A stretch of DNA of 8,320 bases from assembly GCA_047629355.1 (NCBI GenBank), contig JBLHWU010000257.1, forward strand, positions 1 through 8,320, given 5' to 3'. This document shows positions 1 to 5,886 of this stretch, in pieces. Numbering within the stretch: position 1 is the stretch's first letter; each line of letters opens with the position of its first letter. Made by a program: the position numbers and the translations under genes. This DNA is from CAYUNA01 sp047629355. Its GTDB lineage: Bacteria > Bacteroidota > Bacteroidia > Chitinophagales > Saprospiraceae. The notes under the pieces were generated by a model that worked only from the letters and a program-made list of their open reading frames with translations, made no database searches and was not told the origin of the DNA.

Positions 1-165
1 CTTTGATGAGCTTTGTTTCCCAATCCATTTTAAGCTTTTTTTTGAATGTCCTAATCCAAAATTAAGACTTCTTATGACATTGGGAAACTCTTTTTTAAAC
101 GCTTAATTCGCATATAATGGCTGTTTCAAAAGTGGAAAATAAGGACAAAAGAAATACAGGAGATT

Positions 166-189
166 TGGCGGAGTTTTTTTTACCGTTAC
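166..189. repeat. Solo right end of type-1 palindromic element
   Basis: The segment reads TGGCGGAGTT, a T-run and then ACCGTTAC, followed by TAA at 190-192. It matches the right ends of the elements at 3037-3161 and 7933-8090 almost base for base. No matching left end was found in the 165 bases before it, so this is a truncated or decayed copy. Confidence 0.7.
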
Positions 190-398
190 TAAGGATGCTG
201 GTTGCTTACAAAGCTACTAAATATTGAGCGGAAGAGCAGCAGTATTCGATGAATGAAGAGCTAAACTTAACATCTTTTCAGGGGTTGGCAAGTTGGATTG
301 CAGGAATATGAAGGCACGAGGAAGGATAAGTAACGCGTAGTGATTGTGAATACGTTGACTAATAAATAACGTATTCTAGTATTTTATTAAACAGGAAG

Positions 399-441
399 TT
401 TGAGAGGGGAAATTGGGCTTAAGTCCAACTTTGCCCTCAAA
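399..441. repeat. Large imperfect hairpin
   Basis: The outer arms TTTGAG(A)GGG and CCCTCAAA pair with one bulge. An inner near-palindrome, TTGGGCTTAAGTCCAA, forms the tip. The arrangement resembles the palindrome at 3225-3258, which also has a purine-rich outer arm and a TGG..TTAA..CCA centre, so the two may be diverged relatives. It is not followed by a T-run and has no gene directly upstream, so a terminator role is not supported. Confidence 0.55.
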
Positions 442-511
442 AATATCTTGCCTACTGCCTTCGCCGACGGGAGAGAGAGACTTAAGGAAGAAAAATGGTT
501 TTGTCAAAACA

Positions 512-536
512 ATTTAATAATGAGGCATTATTAAAT
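512..536. repeat. Perfect 11-bp stem-loop upstream of the GH16 gene
   Basis: ATTTAATAATG at 512-522 is the exact reverse complement of CATTATTAAAT at 526-536, leaving a three-base loop AGG. The stem is AT-rich. It lies about 150 bases before the likely promoter of the GH16 gene. It could be an operator, the end of an unseen upstream transcript, or part of a decayed palindromic element; the sequence does not decide between these. Confidence 0.6.
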
Positions 537-689
537 CCTTTTTACTTTGTCTTTTGCATCAGATTTAAGACTCTTAGGAATGACAAAAGATTAAATTCAC
601 ATTCCTTAAATTAGTGCTAACAAGTTGTACTTTATGTTGGCTAAACGCCAAATTCCTTTATTTATCTCCCTTATCCCTTCCTTTTTTAT

Positions 690-697
690 TATTTTTG
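690..697 (+). promoter_or_regulatory. Candidate Bacteroidota -7 promoter box for the GH16 gene
   Basis: TATTTTTG matches the TAnnTTTG consensus of primary-sigma promoters in Bacteroidota at all six fixed positions. Transcription would begin near 703, leaving a leader of about 26 bases before the ATG at 730. The -33 TTG element is not clear, as only a T-rich stretch occurs around 661-666. If real, this promoter rules out the longer reading that starts at 625. Confidence 0.42.
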
Positions 698-729
698 CAG
701 TAAAAAACAATTCAATAATAGAACCTAAT

Positions 730-2349
730 ATGTACAAATTTTCCGCACTCTTTGCTTTTTTACTTTGTCTTACATTTTCTGCCCAATCACAAGTCTTTCA
801 AGATGACTTCGAAGGCGGCGGGACGATTACCAACTGGGATGGAGACGACTGCGATATAGATACCAATCTCGCGAATCCTTTTGTCCAAGGCAATAATACC
901 TCTGCTACTGTTTTAGAATATAAGGACAACGGAGGACAGTATGCTAACGTCCGTTTTCAACAAACAACGAATTTTAACCTAGTGACAAACAATACTTTTT
1001 CGCTAAATATATATATCCCGTCAAGTGGTTTGACCGGAAATCAAAACAATCAAGTTTCTCTGAAATTACAGAATGGAGACCTAGAATTTCCTTGGACAAC
1101 GCAGACCGAAATCGTCAAACCAATCGTATTAAATGAGTGGCAAACGGTGACTTTTGACTTCCAAAATGATAATTTCAACAACTTAAATGGAGATTCGCCA
1201 CCACCGATAGAGCGAATTGATTTTAACCGGGTAGTTATCCAAATTAACGGCGAGAATAACAACGATTTCGTAGTGGCTTATTTAGATGATATAGCGCACG
1301 TGAATACGGTGTATCAAGCCCCTGTTTTTGACAATTTGGTTTGGTCAGATGAGTTTGACGGAGACGGTGAGATTAATGAGCTAAATTGGCACCAACAAAC
1401 TCTTTTGCCACCAGGTGGAAATTGGTACAATGGAGAAATTCAACACTATACTAATCGGGTTGAAAATTCATTTGTCGAAGATGGCATCTTAAAAGTCAAC
1501 GCCATAAAAGAAAATTTTACAACCCAAGGGGTTACTAAACAGTATACTTCTGCGCGTTTAAATTCAAAATTTGCTTTCACCTACGGTAGAGTTGAAATTC
1601 GGGCAAAATTACCAACTGGCGTCGGTACATGGCCAGCGCTTTGGATGCTTGGAAAAAACATCAACGAAGACGGAGCGTATTGGGATAATGAAGGTTTTGA
1701 TACAACACCTTGGCCAGCATGTGGTGAAATGGATATCATGGAACATTGGGGTGACAATCAAAACTATGTATCAAGTGCGACGCATACGCCTTCAAGCTCT
1801 GGTGCGACGGTGAATAACGGTGGGCAAATTATTTCGACAGTTTCTTCAGAATTTCATATTTATACGCTAGAATGGACTGCCGATAAATTAGTGTTTAGTG
1901 TAGATGACGAGACGCATTTTACGTACAATCCTCCTGTAAAAAACAATGAAACTTGGCCTTTTAATGCAGACCAATATTTGTTATTAAATGTAGCAATTTT
2001 ACCTAATATCGCTTCAAATTTCTCGGAAAGCGCAATGGAAGTTGATTATGTACGCGTTTATCAAGAAAGCAGCACTGCTACAAATGAAACCGATAATGAG
2101 CAACAAACACCCGTTTTTTATCCCAATCCAGTAGCGGATGTTTTGACTATTGAATTAGCAGAAATGGCGGCGCAAGATGTGGCGTTTAATATTTATAATG
2201 CCGTAGGAAAACTTGTGAAAAGAGAAACCGTCGAGACTGCAAATATGCAAGCTGAGTTGAAAGGGTTTGGAGTTTTTGCCAGCGGTATGTACTTTATTTC
2301 TTACGAGTTGAATGGGCGAAAATATGGATTTAGAATTTATAAAAAATAA
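730..2349 (+). CDS. Secreted GH16 laminarinase-type endo-beta-glucanase with T9SS sorting domain
   Basis: The 539-residue product is predicted to hydrolyse beta-1,3 or mixed beta-1,3-1,4 glucans such as laminarin outside the cell. The ATG at 730 is preferred over the in-frame ATG at 625 because it starts directly with a typical signal peptide (MYKFSALFAFLLCLTFSAQSQ), with cleavage near residue 21. Residues about 22-195 form a beta-rich module (DDFEGG... through YLDDI) of the kind that precedes GH16 domains in flavobacteria, possibly carbohydrate-binding. Residues about 200-445 are the GH16 domain, from VWSDEFDG to VDYVRVYQ. The catalytic motif GEMDIMEHWG gives nucleophile E333, D335 and acid/base E338 in the ExDxxE spacing of laminarinases and lichenases. 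Residues 461-539 (PVFYPNPVADVLTIEL... ending GFRIYKK) match a type A type IX secretion C-terminal domain. The gene appears monocistronic. Family and secretion route are secure; the exact glucan is inferred. Confidence 0.93.
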   Translation: MYKFSALFAFLLCLTFSAQSQVFQDDFEGGGTITNWDGDDCDIDTNLANPFVQGNNTSATVLEYKDNGGQYANVRFQQTTNFNLVTNNTFSLNIYIPSSGLTGNQNNQVSLKLQNGDLEFPWTTQTEIVKPIVLNEWQTVTFDFQNDNFNNLNGDSPPPIERIDFNRVVIQINGENNNDFVVAYLDDIAHVNTVYQAPVFDNLVWSDEFDGDGEINELNWHQQTLLPPGGNWYNGEIQHYTNRVENSFVEDGILKVNAIKENFTTQGVTKQYTSARLNSKFAFTYGRVEIRAKLPTGVGTWPALWMLGKNINEDGAYWDNEGFDTTPWPACGEMDIMEHWGDNQNYVSSATHTPSSSGATVNNGGQIISTVSSEFHIYTLEWTADKLVFSVDDETHFTYNPPVKNNETWPFNADQYLLLNVAILPNIASNFSESAMEVDYVRVYQESSTATNETDNEQQTPVFYPNPVADVLTIELAEMAAQDVAFNIYNAVGKLVKRETVETANMQAELKGFGVFASGMYFISYELNGRKYGFRIYKK

Positions 2350-2361
2350 GCAAGCATTAGA

Positions 2362-2472
2362 CGGAGCTGAATCAAAAGGTAAATTAACGAGTGGAAGTTT
2401 TCGTATTTAAAAATTTTCTACGATACCTCTCCACGTAAATTGGCCTTGTGGCAACCTTTTGATACAGCTCCG
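2362..2472. repeat. Long inverted repeat (about 111 bp) just after the GH16 gene
   Basis: The outer arms at 2362-2380 and 2454-2472 match at 18 of 19 positions (CGGAGCTGAATCAAAAGGT against CGGAGCTGTATCAAAAGGT). Inside them the pairing continues with gaps: an ACG-TGGA arm near 2387-2395 pairs with TCCACGT at 2430-2436, and TCGTA at 2401-2405 pairs with TACGA at 2419-2423. A transcript would fold into one long interrupted hairpin. It starts 12 bases after the GH16 stop and lies between convergent genes, so it may end transcription from either side, but it lacks a clear T-run. Its end sequence differs from the GKAACG elements, so it is probably a separate repeat family. Confidence 0.75.
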
Positions 2473-2500
2473 AAATACGTACTCAAATTTAGACTTTTTT

Positions 2501-2629
2501 CCTAGCGGAAGTCAATGCTATTGCCTTCAGTACAACGAGCGAAACGCCCGCACGGCAAAGTCCAGGCATCGCTTGGCACGAGTGCGAATGACCACAAATG
2601 TTATCACCGCGGAGATCCAACTAGACTAC
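2501..2629. other. GC-rich noncoding block of foreign composition
   Basis: A hand count of 2521-2620 gives 55 G or C per 100 bases, well above the AT-rich intergenic DNA around it. It contains small hairpins, such as GCAC-GA-GTGC at 2576-2585 and CCAGGC-ATC-GCTTGG at 2562-2576. I see no protein that looks real on either strand, although short open frames cross it. It abuts the stop codon of the small zinc-ribbon gene. It may be a dispersed genomic repeat or the remnant of an inserted sequence. It does not fold as a recognisable tRNA, and I could not assign it to a known RNA family. Confidence 0.5.
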
Positions 2630-2630
2630 C

Positions 2631-2924
2631 CTAAAAAAGGACCATACCGACGGCTATACCTTCTTGTTTTGCGGCTTCCTTTATGGCTTCAATTTCACCT
2701 GCGTCCAACCAAATGCCTTTGCATTTTGGGCAATGATCAATAATTATTTCATTATTGTGTTTTTTAAGTAAAGTAGCACCATCTACCGGACAGCTGCGGG
2801 GGGACTCTCTACTTATTAGAATTTTTGTTTGACATGCTCCACAAGTAGATTGATTTTCAAAATCGCGTTTTGTTTTATTCTCATTACAATGGACACAAGT
2901 CTTCTTCTTTTTAAACCAATTCAT
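2631..2924 (-). CDS. Small zf-TFIIB-type zinc-ribbon protein
   Basis: This 97-residue cytoplasmic protein carries several metal-binding knuckles: CVHC (C10, C13), CGAC (C28, C31), then SCPVDG (C45) and CPKC (C65, C68). The segment CPVDGATLL...IDHCPKCKGIWLDAGEIE fits the zf-TFIIB zinc-ribbon family (CP-x-D/C...CPxCxGIWLDxGE), whose members mostly lack a known function. The lysine-rich start (MNWFKKKKT) follows an A-rich leader with no Shine-Dalgarno site. The frame stops at GIAVGMVLF directly beside the GC-rich block. Homologues, as I remember them, continue a little further after GMVL, so the end may have been clipped by an insertion, which is inference. It converges with the GH16 gene. Confidence 0.82.
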   Translation of the reverse strand: MNWFKKKKTCVHCNENKTKRDFENQSTCGACQTKILISRESPRSCPVDGATLLKKHNNEIIIDHCPKCKGIWLDAGEIEAIKEAAKQEGIAVGMVLF

Positions 2925-2946
2925 AATTTATTTTTTATTTTTTATT

Positions 2947-2961
2947 TTTATTTCGCGTTCC
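2947..2961. repeat. Solo end of type-2 palindromic element
   Basis: TTTATTTCGCGTTCC is the exact reverse complement of the first 15 bases of the element at 7752-7929, and it is followed by TTA at 2962-2964. Homology stops after 15 bases, where a T-rich stretch leads to the start codon of the zinc-ribbon gene. It therefore lies in that gene's leader or promoter zone. Confidence 0.6.
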
Positions 2962-2976
2962 TTAATTCTACGTTAA

Positions 2977-3033
2977 GTAACTGTGAAAAAATAACTTGGG
3001 CCATTATGAACCAACTTATTAAATTGTTTTTAC
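2977..3033. repeat. 57-bp miniature palindromic element
   Basis: The left arm starts GTAACTGTG and runs through AATAACTTGG. The right arm, read in reverse complement, starts GTAAAAAC and runs through AATAAGTTGG. The two arms pair over most of their length around a short centre. TAA flanks it on both sides (2974-2976 and 3034-3036). The left arm resembles the right-end inverted repeat of the type-1 elements, so this looks like a diverged or internally deleted member. The right TAA is shared with the element that starts at 3037. Confidence 0.6.
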
Positions 3034-3036
3034 TAA

Positions 3037-3161
3037 GTAACGATAAAATAATAAGTCCGACATTTAGACAGTGGATAATTGTTGATACTTTGACTAATTT
3101 CAAGTGAAAAACGAGGGAAGTTTGCCCTGTCTAAATGGCGGAGTTATTTTTTTATCGTTAC
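3037..3161. mobile_element. Type-1 MITE-like element, copy A (125 bp)
   Basis: The terminal inverted repeats are about 37 bp. The left begins GTAACGATAAAATAATAA and continues to CATTTAGACAG; the right, reverse-complemented, begins GTAACGATAAAAAAATAA and also reaches CATTTAGACAG, with only three mismatches inside the element. A TAA direct repeat borders both ends (3034-3036 and 3162-3164). There is no coding capacity. A longer copy lies at 7933-8090 and a solo end at 166-189. Terminal inverted repeats, a short direct repeat and multiple dispersed copies fit a non-autonomous transposon mobilised in trans. The TWA target would suit some IS5-family enzymes, which is inference. Confidence 0.8.
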
Positions 3162-3224
3162 TAAGTAGTTATTCAAGTTAATGCTGTCGGATGAATCCGA
3201 TGCAAAAAAACAAGAGGAATTTTA

Positions 3225-3258
3225 GGGAGAAAAATGGTTTTAAAACCACTTTTCTCCC
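3225..3258. repeat. 34-bp near-perfect palindrome
   Basis: GGGAGAAAA-A-TGGTTTT is followed directly by its reverse complement AAAACCA-C-TTTTCTCCC, with only one mismatched pair. It lies between element copies, downstream of the minus-strand GH65 gene. The stem is strong and may act as a terminator for transcripts crossing from either side, but no long T-run follows it. A smaller palindrome, TCGGATGAATCCGA, sits at 3187-3200. Confidence 0.7.
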
Positions 3259-3362
3259 CGCAAACGCCCTCTATGAAACAAGAATAAACCTGTGTTTTAC
3301 AAGATTTTCAAAGAAACTCTATTTTTTTAAAATTAATTCCGCTTCACATTGATTGAAGAATT

Positions 3363-3517
3363 CGAAATAAATAAAGTTAGATTCTTGAGAGAGAGAGGTT
3401 TTGTTCTCCCTTTTTGCTTTAAAAGTGCTATTTATGTTGATGTAATGAGCATTTTTAAAGTGAAAAACATGGCCTAAATATCCGCTCAAAAATGTAAGAT
3501 TATTTATTTCCTGTTCC
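3363..3517. mobile_element. Type-2 MITE-like element, copy A (left border decayed)
   Basis: The right 119 bases (3399-3517) align without gaps to 7811-7929, with 19 differences by hand count, about 84% identity. The right end reads TTATTTCCTGTTCC followed by TAA (3518-3520). The left border is unclear: CGAAATAAA at 3363-3371 matches the inner part of the expected end, but the outermost GGAACG and a matching TAA are absent. The right end abuts the GH65 gene so closely that its last base, C3517, is the complement of the G in that gene's TAG stop. Confidence 0.68.
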
Positions 3518-5886
3518 TAAGATTTCACAAAGAGTTCTTTGTTCGGAATCAGCGTTTTAGTAGCTCCATTTATTACAATTTCCGTTGGTATTGGAGAATC
3601 CAAAAAGCTTTCCCAAAAAATTCCAATGGATTTGTGATTTATGTTGATTTTAATCGTTTCTCCCTTCCATTTTAATTTAAAAGAAAGTGCTTCCCAATGG
3701 GGAGGAAGCCATGGTTTAAAGTTGAGCTTACCAGATTTTACGCGTACACCTCCAAAACCAAATACAACCGTTTGCCAAGTACCTCCACAGGAAGCGATGT
3801 GCATGCCCATATCCGTATTGCCCTGATTGTCTATTAAATCCACGAAAGCACTACGTTCAAAATATTGGACAGCCTTTGTGGTGTCTCCTATTTCAATCCC
3901 CATAATGGAATGAATACTTGGACTTAGCGAAGACTTGTGCATGGTTCGTTTTTCATAAAACTCATAGTTTATACGCTTAATCTCATCGCTAAATTCATCT
4001 GGTAGAACATAGAGTAACATGATTACATCTGGTTGTTTCACTAAGGTTGTTTCATCTGCATTGAAGTGGTCATAACCTTCAGGATAAATCGGCATATTAT
4101 TTTTATCCCATTGGGTTATCGGAACTTCTTTGTAATTGAAATAGCCTTCAAACTGCTCAATCAATTTCTTCTCTTTATCGAATGGAATATATATATTTTT
4201 CGATTTTTTTTGCCAATCAAGTACCTCTTCTTCACTTAGCTTTAAGCGGTCAGATAGCTGTTTCAATTCTTCTGGATATTCTGTCTTCAATACATCATAC
4301 CAACCTATTACTTTTTCAAGATTCCATTGGGCCATTCTGTTGGTAAAAACATTATTGTCAACATGCTCATGAAATTCATCGGGTCCGATTACTCGATTTA
4401 ATTCATAATGATTTTTATCCTCAATATATTCGAGTCTACTACTCCAAAAGCGAGCAGTTTCAAATAGCATTTCCGCTCCATAATCCAAGAAAAACTGAAA
4501 ATCATCACTCGCTGTCAAATAAGTTAAAACACCATAGGCCACATCAGCAGTAATATGAATTTCTTCTTCCCCTGTCCAAATTCGGTGCTTTCCATCATGT
4601 GTCCACTTAGGCGTCGTTTCTTCCCCTGTATCTGCTGATTCCCAAGGATATTGCGCCCCGCCAAACCCATTCATTTTAGCATTTTTCTTAGCCCCTTCCA
4701 TGCAATGATAACGATATAACAATAGTGCTTTTGCCGTTTTGGGTTGGGTATAAATGTAAAAGGGCAATAGAAAAATTTCTGTATCCCAAAAAACATGCCC
4801 TTTGTATCCTTCACCTGAAAGACTTTTTGCCCCAATATTTACCTTTGGATCATTCTCATTTGCGGTAATAAGCAGGTGATAAGTGTTAAAGCGGACGACC
4901 AAATTGGCGGACTCATCTCCAACAATCACACAATCAGAATTGTCCCATTTAACCTGCCATGCGGAGGCATTTGTTGCCAACAGGGTATCAAACCCTATGA
5001 ATTTTGCTTTTTCCAGGTCATCATAACATTGTGACTGTAATTTTTCCTTTGACACCGCTCTTGAAGTTCCGATGGTTACTAGTTTATCCAATTGATAAGT
5101 TCGCCCTTCTTCCACTGCAAAATTTAAGACTTCTGAAATTTTCTCGTATTCTTTTTGTGTGGTTCTTTTTGCATCTGCACCTTCCAATTGCATATTTGCA
5201 GCATAACCCAGAGAATGCGCCCTGTCAAGGGTTTTCATTTCCAGGTAAATACCTTCTTCACCAGATATGGTAGCCACTTGTTCCAGGTGTTTACTGGTCG
5301 CCCATTTTTCCCATTTCGTTTCTAAAGGAAAACTAGTTTCGCCAACATATTGTGGCAATCGGTCCAGATTTCTACGGTTCCCTTCAAGGCTGCTTTCTAC
5401 CCTAACTTGACCAGAATAATTTACTGGTGTAATGCATATCCGTAGCGCCGCTATATTTTGCTGTGACAAATGGGTAAACCGAATACTTTCATAGCGAGTA
5501 ATTCGACCCTCCTCATCCTCAAAAACGGTTAATCGGTATAGCACACCTTGTCGCAAGTCAAACTTTCTATGATATTCAACAATTTTGCAGGAATTCATAT
5601 TGAGCAATTCCCCTTCTATATATACCTTCACTGGTAGCCAGTCTGGGCAACTAACTAAATCAACTACAGTAGAATCGTGATGGTCATAAATACCCGCCAG
5701 ATACGTTCCAGGCAAACCTCCTCTAAAACCTTCTTCTAATGCTCCTCTGGTGCCCTGAAAACCATTCCCTACCGTAAAAATAGTTTCATAGTGGTTGATT
5801 TTCTCAGGTACAAAGCCAGTTTCTTCAACTAACCAAGTCTGGTCATTTAATAATCCTTCAAGATTTATTTTTTTAAATGTCTCCAT
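3517..5886 (-). CDS. GH65 family alpha-glucoside phosphorylase (trehalose/kojibiose/maltose phosphorylase type)
   Basis: The 789-residue cytoplasmic enzyme should cleave an alpha-linked glucosyl disaccharide with phosphate to give beta-glucose 1-phosphate and a free acceptor sugar. The length is normal for GH65. Residues 1-300 are the N-terminal beta-sandwich (HYETIFTVGNGFQGTRG near 32-48). The (alpha/alpha)6 catalytic barrel follows, with HVFWDTEIFLLPF at 364-376, YPWESADTGEETTPKW at 413-428 and RVIGPDEFHEHVDNN at 498-512, where E504 is the expected general acid. KQPDV (617-621) and HKSSLSPS (650-657) correspond to the substrate and phosphate-binding segments of phosphorylases. The WESADTGEE loop looks to me like the trehalose/kojibiose branch rather than maltose phosphorylase, so the substrate stays open. 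There is no signal peptide. The start overlaps the upstream kinase gene by 14 bases, which suggests translational coupling. The stop lies at the edge of a type-2 element. Confidence 0.9.
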   Translation of the reverse strand: METFKKINLEGLLNDQTWLVEETGFVPEKINHYETIFTVGNGFQGTRGALEEGFRGGLPGTYLAGIYDHHDSTVVDLVSCPDWLPVKVYIEGELLNMNSCKIVEYHRKFDLRQGVLYRLTVFEDEEGRITRYESIRFTHLSQQNIAALRICITPVNYSGQVRVESSLEGNRRNLDRLPQYVGETSFPLETKWEKWATSKHLEQVATISGEEGIYLEMKTLDRAHSLGYAANMQLEGADAKRTTQKEYEKISEVLNFAVEEGRTYQLDKLVTIGTSRAVSKEKLQSQCYDDLEKAKFIGFDTLLATNASAWQVKWDNSDCVIVGDESANLVVRFNTYHLLITANENDPKVNIGAKSLSGEGYKGHVFWDTEIFLLPFYIYTQPKTAKALLLYRYHCMEGAKKNAKMNGFGGAQYPWESADTGEETTPKWTHDGKHRIWTGEEEIHITADVAYGVLTYLTASDDFQFFLDYGAEMLFETARFWSSRLEYIEDKNHYELNRVIGPDEFHEHVDNNVFTNRMAQWNLEKVIGWYDVLKTEYPEELKQLSDRLKLSEEEVLDWQKKSKNIYIPFDKEKKLIEQFEGYFNYKEVPITQWDKNNMPIYPEGYDHFNADETTLVKQPDVIMLLYVLPDEFSDEIKRINYEFYEKRTMHKSSLSPSIHSIMGIEIGDTTKAVQYFERSAFVDLIDNQGNTDMGMHIASCGGTWQTVVFGFGGVRVKSGKLNFKPWLPPHWEALSFKLKWKGETIKININHKSIGIFWESFLDSPIPTEIVINGATKTLIPNKELFVKS

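Larger units (their letters stand above)
1..689. other. Noncoding region upstream of the GH16 gene, rich in inverted repeats
   Basis: I see no convincing gene here on either strand; the longest stretches that look translatable are a few tens of codons. The region contains a 10-bp perfect inverted repeat (15-24 with 79-88, GTTTCCCAAT/ATTGGGAAAC). It also has a solo right end of the type-1 palindromic element (166-189), a hairpin at 399-441, a hairpin at 512-536 and a short stem-loop TTGGC/GCCAA at 637-651. A TAA-GTAACGCG sequence at 327-337 and a CATTCC-TTA at 600-608 resemble element ends, so 330-605 may be a decayed element. That last point is inference. Confidence 0.6.

Noticed and set aside
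625..729. In-frame N-terminal extension of the GH16 gene starting at ATG 625.
   Set aside because: It would bury the signal peptide that starts at 730 behind 35 residues, and the best -7 box (690-697) lies downstream of 625.
2501..2629. tRNA or other known structural RNA in the GC-rich block.
   Set aside because: It has several small hairpins, but no cloverleaf, CCA end or T-loop motif could be found on either strand.
2459..2743. 94-codon plus-strand open frame.
   Set aside because: It covers the inverted repeat, the GC-rich block and the antisense of the zinc-ribbon gene; the product has no recognisable motif.
2829..3107. 92-codon plus-strand open frame with a hydrophobic segment.
   Set aside because: It is antisense to the zinc-ribbon gene and runs into palindromic elements; the hydrophobicity comes from T-runs.
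3032..3166. Integron attC array or CRISPR-like repeats.
   Set aside because: The elements are palindromic with TWA junctions, vary in length from 57 to 178 bp, lack attC core motifs, and have no regular spacers or cas genes.
5004..5273. Open frames antisense to the GH65 and kinase genes (also at 3641-3826 and 5957-6223).
   Set aside because: They are shadows of well-supported coding sequences and encode nothing recognisable.
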